DNA of 64,000 bases from CAJCJE01 sp963818685 (GCA_963818685.1 CAWFTJ010000009.1:62001-126000), one strand, 5' to 3'; counted from the stretch's first letter, positions 8,866 to 18,432 are shown. The notes: a model not told the origin generated them from the sequence alone. Program-made: numbers and translations.

Positions 8866-10131
8866 TTATCCCACGATGCTCGTATAGATGATGCCAATGG
8901 TCAGCACGATCATGACGACGGCGGTGGTCCACGCGACGGCGTTTTGCCACGACTTGTTCTTGAAAGCGCCCATCAGATGAGGGCGGTTGACCAACAACAG
9001 CATGTAAACGAGGATGAACGGGAGCAGGATTCCGTTTGCCACCTGCGAGTAGATGATAAATTTCAGCAGCGGTAAGCGCGGAATCAGCACGACTGCCGCA
9101 GCCCCGCCAATTAAGAGCGTGTAGAGCCAATAGAAGACCGGCGCTTCGGAAAAGCGCTTGTCGACTCCTGATTCGAAGCCGAGACCCTCGCAGATGTTGT
9201 AGGAGGTGGCGAGCGGCAGAATGGCGGCCGAGAGCAGGGCGGCGTTGATCAATCCCACAGCAAACAGCAAGGAAGCAAATTTGCCGGCGAACGGGACCAA
9301 TGCGATCGCCGCCTGCGCAACATCGGTGATTTGCGGGTGATGCGAGTGGTAGATGGTTGCTCCGCAAGCGACCACGATGAAAAACGCGATTACCTCGGTG
9401 AAGATGCAACCGGTAATCACATCCAGACGGCAGAGGCCGTAATTGCGCCGGTCGATACCTTTTTCCACTACCGCGGCCTGTAGATAGAACTGCATCCAGG
9501 GCGTGATGGTGGTCCCGATCAGACCGACAATCATGACGATGTAAGCCGGATCGCTGCTGAAGGCGGGGATGAAGGTTTGTTTGATGGCGAGATCCCAATT
9601 GGGCTTCGCAAGGAAGGCGGAAACCGGATAGGCGAAGTAGATGAGCGAGGCGACGATTAGAATTCGCTCGACTGGTTTGTAGCGGCCGCGGACGATGAGC
9701 CCCCAGACGAGAGCCGCTCCGATGGGAACGACGATGTATTTACTGACTCCGAAGATCCCCATGCCTGAGGCGAGACCAGCGAATTCGGAGATGATGTTGA
9801 AGAAATCGGCCAGGCCGAGGACGACCATGGTGAAGAAGGTGGCGCGTAATCCGAACTCTTCGCGGATGAGATCGGAAAGCCCCTTGCCGGTGATCGCGCC
9901 CATGCGTGCGGCCATTTCCTGAACCACAATCAGAGCGATGGTGGTCGGAATCAACGTCCATAGAAGTTGATAGCCGAACTCCGCGCCAGCCTGAGAATAG
10001 GTCAAGATCCCGCCGGGATCGTTGTCAACGTTCGCCGTGATGAAGCCCGGTCCGAGAACCGCGAGGAACGCCAGCAGGCGCGCGCTGATGAGCGCGAAGG
10101 GCGATCTCCTACGTGTGATGGTCTGGGTCAT
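8866..10131 (-). CDS. Nramp (SLC11)-related divalent metal transporter, non-canonical site
   Basis: An intact 421-residue protein with about 11 membrane helices and an SLC11 fold. In helix 1 the canonical DPGN is DPGG (residues 38-41, then ILTYSQAGAEFG). In helix 6 the canonical MPH motif is replaced by TPW (GTTITPWM, residues 206-213). Canonical Nramps use the helix 1 Asn and helix 6 Met to select Mn2+ or Fe2+, so this protein belongs to a divergent branch; as far as I recall such changes mark Nramp-related magnesium transporters. Mg2+ or Mn2+ uptake is inference. No metal-responsive operator was recognised. Confidence 0.82.
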   Translation of the reverse strand: MTQTITRRRSPFALISARLLAFLAVLGPGFITANVDNDPGGILTYSQAGAEFGYQLLWTLIPTTIALIVVQEMAARMGAITGKGLSDLIREEFGLRATFFTMVVLGLADFFNIISEFAGLASGMGIFGVSKYIVVPIGAALVWGLIVRGRYKPVERILIVASLIYFAYPVSAFLAKPNWDLAIKQTFIPAFSSDPAYIVMIVGLIGTTITPWMQFYLQAAVVEKGIDRRNYGLCRLDVITGCIFTEVIAFFIVVACGATIYHSHHPQITDVAQAAIALVPFAGKFASLLFAVGLINAALLSAAILPLATSYNICEGLGFESGVDKRFSEAPVFYWLYTLLIGGAAAVVLIPRLPLLKFIIYSQVANGILLPFILVYMLLLVNRPHLMGAFKNKSWQNAVAWTTAVVMIVLTIGIIYTSIVG

Positions 10132-10240
10132 GAGAGCCGGTGAATTTTAAACCCTTATTGTCGACCACGCACATTTCGAAATGGATAATACGTGTAGGGT
10201 CGTCGACCGGGGTGCTCTTCCATCTAAACTGGTTATAACG

Positions 10241-10462
10241 ATGGCGACAAAGACCATCCTGACCCTGGACCAATTTCTTGCGCTCCCCGAACGCGAAGCT
10301 GATGGTACGCATTATGAGCTCAGCAAAGGGGAGCTGATCAAATTGCCTCCTCCCGGATACAAGCACGGCGCTATTGTTTTCAGAATCGCCGCGCTACTCA
10401 TGGGCGTTCTTCCCCGCGAAGAGTATATAGTGGGGGGCGCAGCCGACTTGTTCGATATCTAA
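10241..10462 (+). pseudogene. Uma2 family (DUF820) N-terminal fragment
   Basis: The 73 residues from ATG 10241 (MATKTILTLDQFLALPEREADGTHYEL, then KHGAIVFRIAALL) match the N-terminal third of Uma2 proteins, a restriction-endonuclease-like fold of about 180-200 residues. The frame stops at 10462, overlapping the last codons of the convergent S9 peptidase, and the catalytic D-ExK part is missing. TATAAC lies just before the start. The fragment appears truncated rather than frameshifted, because no Uma2 remainder follows. Confidence 0.65.
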
Positions 10463-12561
10463 TTGGCTGCGGCGGCCTTCGCGCCGGCGGGAGATGTCTT
10501 GGCGTAGGTGTTCAGCCAATCGATCACGGTCGCATACCAGAATTGGCTATTCTGCGGTTTCAGAATCCAATGCCCCTCGTCCGGGAATTGGACCATCTTC
10601 GATGGAAGCTTCATCTCCTGCAGCGCGGTGAAGAGTTGCTGGCCTTGGCCAATCGGCACTCGATAATCCATCTCGCCATGCGTCACGAGAGTGGGCGTCT
10701 TGAAGTTCTTCACATAGGAGCTGGGCGACCATTTTTCGTATTGATCGGCGTTCTCCCAAGGGAATCCTTGAAATTCCCATTTCGGAAACCAGAGTTCTTC
10801 CGTGGTTCCGGCCTCGCTTCGCAAATCGTACACGCCCGCGTGAGAAACCAGCGCTTTGAAGCGATCCGTGTGGCCGAGAATCCAATCGATCATGTAGCCG
10901 CCATACGAGCCACCGGCAGCCACAATCCGGTCCTTGTCAACGTACGGCAAATTGCTGACATAATCCACCGTCGCCATGATGTCGTCATAAGCGCGGCCAC
11001 CCCAATCGCCATTGACCGCGTCCGTGAAACTCTGCCCATAGCCGATAGAGCCACGCGGGTTGGGGAGCACCACCACGTAGCCGGCGGCTGCGAACACTTG
11101 CGCATTCCACCGGTAAGTCCACGATTCGCCCCAATCTCCCTCGGGCCCTCCATGAATGGCGAACAGGACTGGATATTTGACCGACGCGTTGAAGCCGGGA
11201 GGCTTGACCAGGAAGCTCTCGACCTTTGCGCCGTCCGCCGCGTCGACTGAAATCTTCTCGAGTGATGTCAATTGATACTGATCGAATATGGCGTCGTTCA
11301 GGCGGGTCAACGGGATTCCGGAACCACCTTTCGAGGTAGCTTTATTGATCTCGGGAGGCCGGGAGCCGCTCTGTTCCGTATAGATCATGATCTTGTCGTC
11401 GGCGGTGAATTGCACGTCGCTGACCGAGGTAGGCCCCTGTGCGATGGTTCGAATAGCGCCTCCCGCAACCGGCATCATCAACAGGGGAGTGGTGCCATGA
11501 TCGTCGATCGTGAAAAAGATTTGCTTCGAGTCAGGCGACCACGTATAGGATTCGACCCAGCGATCGAGTGAGTCGGTGAGCGTGTTCATCTTGCCGCTTT
11601 CGAGATCGAGGATCGCAAGGCGCCATTGATCGCTTTCGTACCCGCCACGAATTTGTGTTCGATAGGCGAGATACTTGCCGTCGGGAGAGTAGAGCGGCCC
11701 TTCGTCGGCTCCAGGATTGGTGGTGATGCGCTTGGCTTCGCCGCCTGTGACAGGCACAGTAAAGAGATCCGAATTGGTGCTGATGGCGAGGTCCGGATCG
11801 GTGTTGGCAACGTAAGTGATCTGGGTGCTATCGGGTGAGAAGACGTACGGCTCGGGCCCCCCTAGCGAAAACGGGGGGGTGTTCCCATCGCCCGGCGTTA
11901 GGTCGCGAATCCGGGCCGTTCCATCCAGCGACTGAAGCAATAGGTGCTGCCGCCGTTTGCCTTCATATTGAGTCCAATGGCGATAGAGTAACGACGTGAA
12001 GACGCGAGCCTTCATCTTGCCGGCGGTTTCCTGATCGAGGTTGGTCTGATTGCAGGCCCGGTCATAGTCAACTCCTGCCGTTGCATTCGCAGGCGCACAC
12101 GCCGGGTACACATCGCTGGTAAATAGGATCAGCTTGCCATCGGGGGAAGGCGTCACGCCACCCGCTCCAGTCGGCAGATTGGTGATGGGCCGTGGATCGG
12201 TTCCGTCGGCGTTCATGGACCAGATCTGCGGGCCATTGCTGCGATCGGAGACAAACAGGATGCGCTTGGAATCCGGCGTCCAGCGAGCGCGTGTGTTTGA
12301 ATTCCCGTCATTTGTCAGTCGTTGCGGGTTGCCGCCGCTCACAGGAACAACATAGATGTGAGCGGGCTTCAAGTTGTTCGCCATATCGACTCTCTGGACT
12401 GTAAACGCAACCAGCTTTCCGTCGGGAGACAACTGCGGATCCTCGATCCGGGCGAGCTTCATCATGGCGTCGAACGTGAACGGCGTCTTCGCGACGCAAA
12501 GAGGAGCGCCGAGCGCGATCGCCAGCAACGCGAAGAGGACGGCAGTTCGCATGACTCTCAT
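10459..12561 (-). CDS. secreted S9 family prolyl-oligopeptidase-like peptidase
   Basis: An intact 700-residue protein. Residues 1-24 form a signal peptide (VLFALLAIALGAPLCVA), followed by a TolB/WD40-like beta-propeller with repeated LSPDGK, WTPDSK and YSPDGK blades up to about residue 420, then an alpha/beta-hydrolase domain. The catalytic serine is in GGSYGGY (S552), the acid is in HGEMDYRVP (D632) and the histidine in PDEGHW (H664). The expected role is periplasmic or extracellular cleavage of short peptides. A TAGAAT box at 12560-12565 lies 7 bases before the second Met codon (12552), so that Met may be the start of a leaderless message. Confidence 0.92.
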   Translation of the reverse strand: MRVMRTAVLFALLAIALGAPLCVAKTPFTFDAMMKLARIEDPQLSPDGKLVAFTVQRVDMANNLKPAHIYVVPVSGGNPQRLTNDGNSNTRARWTPDSKRILFVSDRSNGPQIWSMNADGTDPRPITNLPTGAGGVTPSPDGKLILFTSDVYPACAPANATAGVDYDRACNQTNLDQETAGKMKARVFTSLLYRHWTQYEGKRRQHLLLQSLDGTARIRDLTPGDGNTPPFSLGGPEPYVFSPDSTQITYVANTDPDLAISTNSDLFTVPVTGGEAKRITTNPGADEGPLYSPDGKYLAYRTQIRGGYESDQWRLAILDLESGKMNTLTDSLDRWVESYTWSPDSKQIFFTIDDHGTTPLLMMPVAGGAIRTIAQGPTSVSDVQFTADDKIMIYTEQSGSRPPEINKATSKGGSGIPLTRLNDAIFDQYQLTSLEKISVDAADGAKVESFLVKPPGFNASVKYPVLFAIHGGPEGDWGESWTYRWNAQVFAAAGYVVVLPNPRGSIGYGQSFTDAVNGDWGGRAYDDIMATVDYVSNLPYVDKDRIVAAGGSYGGYMIDWILGHTDRFKALVSHAGVYDLRSEAGTTEELWFPKWEFQGFPWENADQYEKWSPSSYVKNFKTPTLVTHGEMDYRVPIGQGQQLFTALQEMKLPSKMVQFPDEGHWILKPQNSQFWYATVIDWLNTYAKTSPAGAKAAAAN

Positions 12562-12714
12562 TCTAAGTGGGGACCATCGCCCGGTTCGCGATGCTGATGC
12601 CGGCCGCGCGCGAGCCGTAGCGATTGCCGGGGCGTTGCAGAACAGGCCCCCTGCACCGGGCGGACGATAGCCGATAAGATATCAATCAGGAGGCCTGACG
12701 CACGAGACGATCCC

Positions 12715-13755
12715 ATGAATCAGGCCACAGAATCCGGAGATGAACCAAACTCAGCCACTGGCACGATGGCTGAGATCGACATCCTCTGGATTACGGCCGG
12801 TCTAAGCTGCGACGGCGATACGATCGCCATGACCGCGGCTACGCAGCCAAGTCTCGAAGACGTCCTACTGGGCGGCTTGCCGTGGCTTCCTAAAGTCCAT
12901 TTCCATAATCCCGTGCTTTCGTCAGAAGTAGGCGACGATTTCCTGAAACCGTTTCACCGGGCGGCCGAAGGTAAGCTGGGCGGGTTCGTTCTAGTAATCG
13001 AAGGCTCCATTCCCGACGAAAAGAATAAGGAGGAGGGCTACTGGAGCGGATTTGGCACAGATCCGAACACGGGGCAGCCGATCACCGTTTGTGAATGGAT
13101 TGACCGTTTAGCGCCGCACGCCTGGGCGGTCATCGCGGCGGGTACCTGCGCGACCTACGGCGGCATTCACGCCATGCAAGGAAACCCAACCGGCTGCATG
13201 GGTCTGCCGGACTACCTCGGCTGGAAATGGAAGTCCAAGGCGGAGATCCCGATCGTGTGTGTGCCGGGATGTCCCGTTCAGCCGGACAATTTCATGCAGA
13301 CGCTGCTTTATCTGCTGCATCAGGCGACCGGTCACGCGCCCATGATCCCGTTGGATGACTCGCTACGCCCCACCTGGCTGTTCAGCCAGACGGTCCATGA
13401 GGGCTGTGATCGCGGCGGTTATTACGAACAGGGGGAATTCGCCGAATACTACGGCGCACGCGAGTGCATCGTCAAGCTCGGATGCTGGGGACCGGTCGTG
13501 CAATGCAATGTCGCAAAGCGCGGATGGATGGGTGGAATCGGCGGCTGCCCCAACGTCGGAGGCATCTGCATCGGATGCACCATGCCCGGATTTCCCGATA
13601 AGTTCATGCCGTTCATGGACGCACCGCCGGGCTCACTCTTGTCGTCCCACGCGATAAAGACCTACGGGCGGGCGATTCATGCACTGAGGCGCTTTACGCT
13701 GGCGTCGATGAATAAGGAGCCGAGCTGGCGGGAAAGGCCGGAGGGAAACCGGTGA
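12715..13755 (+). CDS. hhyS: [NiFe]-hydrogenase small subunit, group 1h (high-affinity uptake) type
   Basis: This intact 346-residue iron-sulfur subunit of an H2-oxidising hydrogenase starts GLSCDGDTIAMTAATQPSLEDVL, the group 1h (actinobacterial-type) signature. As in that group, there is no Tat signal peptide. The proximal cluster ligands are SCDGD (Cys, probably with Asp), GTCATYGG and VPGCPVQPDN. Medial and distal cluster ligands follow in HEGCDRGGYYE, ECIVKLGCWGP, CNVAKRGW and GGCPNVGGICIGCTMPGFPDKF. AGGAGG at 12688-12693 is 21 bases from the ATG, unusually far. No large subunit (hhyL), maturation or ferredoxin-like gene follows, so alone it cannot bind the NiFe centre. Confidence 0.93.
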   Translation: MNQATESGDEPNSATGTMAEIDILWITAGLSCDGDTIAMTAATQPSLEDVLLGGLPWLPKVHFHNPVLSSEVGDDFLKPFHRAAEGKLGGFVLVIEGSIPDEKNKEEGYWSGFGTDPNTGQPITVCEWIDRLAPHAWAVIAAGTCATYGGIHAMQGNPTGCMGLPDYLGWKWKSKAEIPIVCVPGCPVQPDNFMQTLLYLLHQATGHAPMIPLDDSLRPTWLFSQTVHEGCDRGGYYEQGEFAEYYGARECIVKLGCWGPVVQCNVAKRGWMGGIGGCPNVGGICIGCTMPGFPDKFMPFMDAPPGSLLSSHAIKTYGRAIHALRRFTLASMNKEPSWRERPEGNR

Positions 13756-14082
13756 ATGGCGACTTCTTCTTTTGACTCCGGGATTCCTCCGAAGGGTGGC
13801 GCGGAGGAGCCCTGCCGACGAGCATCCCGCACTCTTAATCGCCTAAGAGATTAAGGAAAAAAGCCGTGCTAGAGAGCGGCAGCATGGGGGTCTCCCTGTC
13901 ACAAAACCGGATTATTCTTTAGTTGCTTCTAGCCGATGAGTGCAGGTAGTATCGAATGTAAGTACACAAACAGAATTGGACACGGAAGCCACTGAGTAGC
14001 TTTCTTGTATATGTGCGCGACATCGCACGACCATTTGCGTTTGAGAGTTGTAACCGGGGTTTTCAACTAGGAGCTTCAGGAC
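13756..14082 (+). other. gap between hydrogenase small subunit and tectonin gene
   Basis: A 33-codon ORF (MATSSFDSGIPPKGGAEEP then a short tail, stop at 13853) starts directly after the hhyS stop, where hhyL would be expected; its identity is unclear. A weak inverted repeat (CTTAATC and GATTAAG) lies near 13835-13857. The rest is AT-richer than its surroundings and holds no gene I can support. It ends with TAGGAGCTTCAGGAC, the probable ribosome site of the next gene. Confidence 0.5.
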
Positions 14083-15789
14083 ATGTATAGAACACCAAAA
14101 GTAGTGCGCGCGATGAGTATCTTTCCGTTTGAGTGGCGAAGATGGCGGCCCAGCGGGGCGCTATTCGGGGCCGTGAGCTTGTTTTCGCTCTTGGCCGTTC
14201 CGGCGCTGTTGCCGGCACAAACCGCCCAGCAAATTCCGGGAGCTTTGACCCAGATCTCCGTAGGCGCTGACGGGAGCGTTTGGGGCATAAACAGTTCCCA
14301 GCAAATTTACAGTTACAATTCCACCAACAGCTCTTGGACGAATATCCCCGGTGCGCTGGCTCAAATTGCGGTGGGCTCGAACACGGCAGTATGGGGCCTC
14401 AATGCGCAGCAGCAGATTTACCATTGGAATTCGACAAGCTCGAGTTGGACCAACATTCCGGGGTCCTTGAGCCAATTAGCTGTAGGCGCCGATGGAGATG
14501 TTTGGGGCCTCAACGCGCAGTCGAATATTTACCACTTCAACGCGTCTACGCAAACGTTTGCCCAAGTGGGAGGGTCATCCGCTCAACTAGCTCATATCGC
14601 GGTTGGTTCGAGCGGTGCCGTGTACGGACTAAATTCGAGCGGCTCGGTGTACTGGTATAACCCGGGAACGGGCAGTTTCGGGTTGGTTGACAGTACAGTC
14701 GGATTCACGCAAATCTCGGTAGGCGTGGATGGCGATCTGTGGGCTGTGAGCAACGGCGTCGCGTACCACTACGACGTACTGCGCAACAGCATGGACGCAA
14801 CCACCCCCGGCATGGCGCAGGTGATGGTCGGCTATGGAGCGAACGTGTGGGGATTGGATAGCTCGGGAAATATCTATCAATGGAACGGGCAGAGTGGGAT
14901 TTGGGTTCAGGTTACGGGCACTTTGACCAGCATCGCGGCAGGCGCCAACGGTACTGTGTGGGGGCTGAACAACCAGCAAATCTTCCAAATGACCGGCGTG
15001 ACGCAGCGGTCATATCAAACACTCTCTGCCGTTTCCGGCGCCGTGGATCAGATTTCGGTTGGCGCGGACGGCAGTGTTTGGGGCGTCAGGGCCAACGTAG
15101 TCCAGTACTTCAATTCGGGAACGCAGAATTTCCAGCCCGTTTCGGGAGTTCCTGCCATGTCACAGGTTTCCGTGGGTGCGGGAGCAGACGTCTGGGGTGT
15201 TGATGCCAATGGCAGCATCTATCAGTACAATGCTTCTTCGCACGTGTGGAACACCATACCTGGCGCATTAAGCCTGATCCAGGTAGGTGCGAATGGTGCC
15301 GTATGGGGAATTAACGCCTCCGGTCAGACCTATACGTACAATTTCACTTCGCAGAGCTGGACCAACATCCCCGGCCAACTCGGAACGCTCTCGGTGGGAG
15401 CGGATGGCACGGTCTGGGGAATCAACGGACAGCTCCAGGTCTATCGATTCAACGGGACGTCCTGGGTCAACGTTCCAGGATCGTTAGTTCAGATTTCGGT
15501 TGGAAACGCAAACAATATCTGGGGTGTGAATGCACAGAACCAGGTTTACCGGTATAACACGGCCACGAGCAGCTGGGTTAATGTTCCGGGTACGGCGCTG
15601 GCAGAGATCTGGACAACATACGACGGAGCGGTTTGGGGCGTCAACGCTGCCGGAAATCTCTATCAGTACAATTCCACCACACAGAACTTTACCTCTATGG
15701 GCGCCAGCGTGAGCTACGTCCTCGTCGGAAACGCGGCGGCGGTCTGGGGGGCCAATGCAAGCACGGGCGCGGTCTTCGCCTGGTTTTAG
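14083..15789 (+). CDS. secreted tectonin-domain beta-propeller protein
   Basis: An intact 568-residue protein with a long N-terminal signal region (hydrophobic SLFSLLAVPALLPAQ, residues about 33-47) followed by 14 tandem repeats of about 38 residues. Each repeat centres on QISVGADGSVWGIN and ends with IYxYN then WTNIPG, the tectonin (TECPR) consensus. Tectonin repeats build propellers that often bind lipopolysaccharide or glycans; binding here is inference. Fourteen blades would suit two propellers. The sequence is richer in Ser, Asn, Gln and Thr than its neighbours. It stands alone between the hydrogenase subunit and an ADOP permease. Confidence 0.88.
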   Translation: MYRTPKVVRAMSIFPFEWRRWRPSGALFGAVSLFSLLAVPALLPAQTAQQIPGALTQISVGADGSVWGINSSQQIYSYNSTNSSWTNIPGALAQIAVGSNTAVWGLNAQQQIYHWNSTSSSWTNIPGSLSQLAVGADGDVWGLNAQSNIYHFNASTQTFAQVGGSSAQLAHIAVGSSGAVYGLNSSGSVYWYNPGTGSFGLVDSTVGFTQISVGVDGDLWAVSNGVAYHYDVLRNSMDATTPGMAQVMVGYGANVWGLDSSGNIYQWNGQSGIWVQVTGTLTSIAAGANGTVWGLNNQQIFQMTGVTQRSYQTLSAVSGAVDQISVGADGSVWGVRANVVQYFNSGTQNFQPVSGVPAMSQVSVGAGADVWGVDANGSIYQYNASSHVWNTIPGALSLIQVGANGAVWGINASGQTYTYNFTSQSWTNIPGQLGTLSVGADGTVWGINGQLQVYRFNGTSWVNVPGSLVQISVGNANNIWGVNAQNQVYRYNTATSSWVNVPGTALAEIWTTYDGAVWGVNAAGNLYQYNSTTQNFTSMGASVSYVLVGNAAAVWGANASTGAVFAWF

Positions 15790-15805
15790 AGGAGTAAAGG
15801 GCCGA

Positions 15806-15833
15806 GGCGGACGGCTGTCGCAAGCCGTCCGCC
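15806..15833. terminator. strong hairpin after the tectonin gene
   Basis: GGCGGACGGCT and AGCCGTCCGCC form a perfect 11-base-pair stem around a 6-base loop, 17 bases after the stop. No T-run follows, so this is either a terminator of the no-U-tract kind or a palindromic repeat. Confidence 0.5.
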
Positions 15834-15957
15834 TACGCACAGCCGCGTCCCACGAACGCGCCAGTTCCATCCATTAGTGTCGATATCCTCGTAAAGCGCG
15901 CTGAATCGGCGGCGGCCACTCCCGTGCACGGACCGGTGCGAGAATATTCTATCCGGA

Positions 15958-18426
15958 GTGAGCGTGGAAACTCTTTTCAACGATGTACGCTACGCCTTCC
16001 GCAACCTGCTGAATGCCCCGGGTTTCGCGGTCACCGCCATTATCACGCTTGCGCTGGGGATCGGCGCGCCTACGGCAATGTTCACCGTGATCAACGCGGT
16101 GCTCCTGAAGCCCCTGCCGTTTCGTGCTCCGGAGCAGCTCGTCGCTCTCGGCGAATTTGATACACGGCGCGGAACTGGTGGAATCCCGAACGGGAGTGTT
16201 TCCTATCCCGACTTCGCTGACGTCCGCAGCCGTAATCACTCGTTCCAGGCTGTCGCGGCTTTTAAAGATAATGAATACACGGCAACAGGCTTCGGCGAGC
16301 CGCGGCATGTCGAGGTGGAGAACGTCTCCGCCGGAATGTTTCAACTCCTCGGGACCCGCCCCATCCTCGGCCGGAGTTTCCTCCCGGAGGAGGATCAACC
16401 GGGGCACCACGTCGTCATCCTGAGCGATGCGTTTTGGCGGGCACATTTCGACGCCGATCCGCATGTCATCGGCCGCTCAATCACGTTGGGCGGACGGCTG
16501 TTCACGGTGGTGGGCGTTATGCCTCGCGGGTTTCAGTTTCCGATTCGCGCCGAGCGCCGGGACATGTGGCTGACGTGCTCCCGCGAAGCCGAGGTTGATG
16601 ATCCGAAGGACACCCCGACGACCGCTCAGCGTGGAAATCACTCCTGGGAAGCGATTGCGCGCCTCAAGCCCGGTGTTACGCTTGCCCGAGCCAACGGCGA
16701 GCTGACTTCGATTGCACACGCTCTGGCATCGCAATATCCGACCTGGAATTCATACATGGGAATCGGCGTAACCCCGGAGGTTGATTATCTGATCGGCGAA
16801 ACGCGCACCTCACTGTTGATCCTGTTTGGCGCGGTCGGGCTGGTCTTGCTGATCGCCTGCGCGAATGTGGCGAATTTGCTCCTCGCCCGGAGCAGTCGAC
16901 GTGCGCGCGAGATCGCTATTCGGTCGGCGATCGGAGCTACCCAGTGGCGTGTGATCCGTCAATTGATTACCGAATCGTTCGTACTCTCAGCGGTGGGCGC
17001 GGTATGGGGGGTAATAGTGGCTGCTGCATTCCTGAAGGGCGTGCTGCAACTCTACCCCACGAACCTGCCGCGGGCAGAAGAGATCGGCATCGATTTTCGC
17101 GTGCTGCTGTTCACGGCTGGGCTCGCGATCCTGACGGGTATCTTGTTCGGGTTGATACCCGCGCTGCGCGTCTCCTCGCCGAACCTTATGGAAGCAATCC
17201 GGGAGGGTGGCCGAAGCGCTACGGCCGGCCTACGCCATAGCCGCCTGCGCGCGGGACTCGTCGTTGCGGAGACTGCGTTGGGAGTCATGCTGCTGATCGG
17301 CTCCGGTTTGCTGATTCGGAGCCTCGGCCGCCTGTCGCATGCACCGCTAGGATTCAATCCAGCCCATGTGCTCACCGCGAGCTTCGATCTCTCGGAGACT
17401 CGCTACAATCCCGACCAGCAGGACCGCTTCGTTCATGAACTGACGGATCGCATCAGGGGGTTGCCCGGCGTAGTCAGCGCAGCGGGTTCGGTACCGCTTC
17501 CGCTGAACAGCGACGGCTGGACCGTTTCGTTTAATCTGCTCGACCATCCTTTACCGGAGGAAAATCGGCCGGTTTCCGGCTTCTACGTTGTTGTACCGGG
17601 TTTCTTCGAGACCATGCAGATTCCCTTAATACGAGGGCGAACGTTCGGCGAGCGTGATCAGCGGAATTCCACCCCGGTGATGATCGTCACGGAAGCTTTT
17701 GTGAAGAAGTATTTCCGGAATGAGGACCCGATCGGCCGCCGCATCGAGATTGGCGCGGGTGAGGGCGCGGCCCGGGCCGCCTACAAGACTCGACAGATCG
17801 TTGGAGTCGTCGGCGATATCCGCACGAGCAATCTGAGGAAGGCGCCCGCGCCCGCCTATTACATTCCACTTCCGCAGCTGATGTGGGGCGCGCCTACGCT
17901 CGTCATCCGTACGGCCACCGATCCGAATACGATTGCGCTGGGGGTGCGTAAGGTGCTCTCGTCCATGGATCGCGATGCACCGCTCTACGCCGTTCGCCCG
18001 CTTGACGATTATCTGGCCCTCGATCTGGGCCGCGCCCGTTTCCAAACCGTGCTGCTCGGCTGCTTCGCCGGAATCGCGCTGCTGCTTACGGCGGTCGGCC
18101 TGTACGGCGTTATCGCTTACGCGGTGACGCAGCGGACTCACGAGATTGGGCTCCGCATGGCGCTGGGAGCCTCGCAATCGGAGGTGCTCCACATGGTGCT
18201 CCAGCAGGGCGTCGTGTTGACAGTTGTCGGGATCACCGCCGGGGTTCTCGGCGCTGCCGCACTTGCGCGGTTGATCCAGTCCTTGCTCTTTGAGACGCCG
18301 CCACGCGACCCCCTAACCTATGTCATCGTATGCGCGGTGCTATCAAGTGTGGCACTGCTAGCCAGCTACATCCCGGCTCTCCGCGCCACGCGCGTGAATC
18401 CCACGGTAGCTCTACGCTATGAATAG
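15958..18426 (+). CDS. MacB/FtsX-like orphan ABC permease (ADOP family)
   Basis: An intact 822-residue protein containing two copies of the MacB periplasmic core plus FtsX permease module, the layout of acidobacterial duplicated orphan permeases. It starts DVRYAFRNLLNAPGFAVTAIITLALGIG, has a permease core near residues 280-420 (LLIACANVANLLLARSSRRAREIAIRSAIGA) and repeats it at the C terminus (YAVTQRTHEIGLRMALGAS). No ATPase is adjacent, as is usual for the family, and the substrate is unknown. The start is GTG at 15958; the palindrome AGAATATTCT just upstream contains a possible -10 box. Confidence 0.88.
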   Translation: MSVETLFNDVRYAFRNLLNAPGFAVTAIITLALGIGAPTAMFTVINAVLLKPLPFRAPEQLVALGEFDTRRGTGGIPNGSVSYPDFADVRSRNHSFQAVAAFKDNEYTATGFGEPRHVEVENVSAGMFQLLGTRPILGRSFLPEEDQPGHHVVILSDAFWRAHFDADPHVIGRSITLGGRLFTVVGVMPRGFQFPIRAERRDMWLTCSREAEVDDPKDTPTTAQRGNHSWEAIARLKPGVTLARANGELTSIAHALASQYPTWNSYMGIGVTPEVDYLIGETRTSLLILFGAVGLVLLIACANVANLLLARSSRRAREIAIRSAIGATQWRVIRQLITESFVLSAVGAVWGVIVAAAFLKGVLQLYPTNLPRAEEIGIDFRVLLFTAGLAILTGILFGLIPALRVSSPNLMEAIREGGRSATAGLRHSRLRAGLVVAETALGVMLLIGSGLLIRSLGRLSHAPLGFNPAHVLTASFDLSETRYNPDQQDRFVHELTDRIRGLPGVVSAAGSVPLPLNSDGWTVSFNLLDHPLPEENRPVSGFYVVVPGFFETMQIPLIRGRTFGERDQRNSTPVMIVTEAFVKKYFRNEDPIGRRIEIGAGEGAARAAYKTRQIVGVVGDIRTSNLRKAPAPAYYIPLPQLMWGAPTLVIRTATDPNTIALGVRKVLSSMDRDAPLYAVRPLDDYLALDLGRARFQTVLLGCFAGIALLLTAVGLYGVIAYAVTQRTHEIGLRMALGASQSEVLHMVLQQGVVLTVVGITAGVLGAAALARLIQSLLFETPPRDPLTYVIVCAVLSSVALLASYIPALRATRVNPTVALRYE

Positions 18427-18432
18427 GAAATC

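Noticed and set aside
8669..9598. Long minus-strand open frame in the Nramp region
   Set aside because: It is a second frame of the transporter gene, rich in Arg, His and Pro; only its last 48 codons, downstream of the transporter, resemble a protein.
13835..13857. Inverted repeat CTTAATC/GATTAAG as a terminator of hhyS
   Set aside because: A short AT-rich stem followed by an A-run rather than a T-run on the coding strand.
14083..15789. Tectonin repeats as a possible CRISPR or DNA satellite array
   Set aside because: The periodicity is at protein level in one clean frame; DNA units differ in sequence and no identical repeats with spacers occur.
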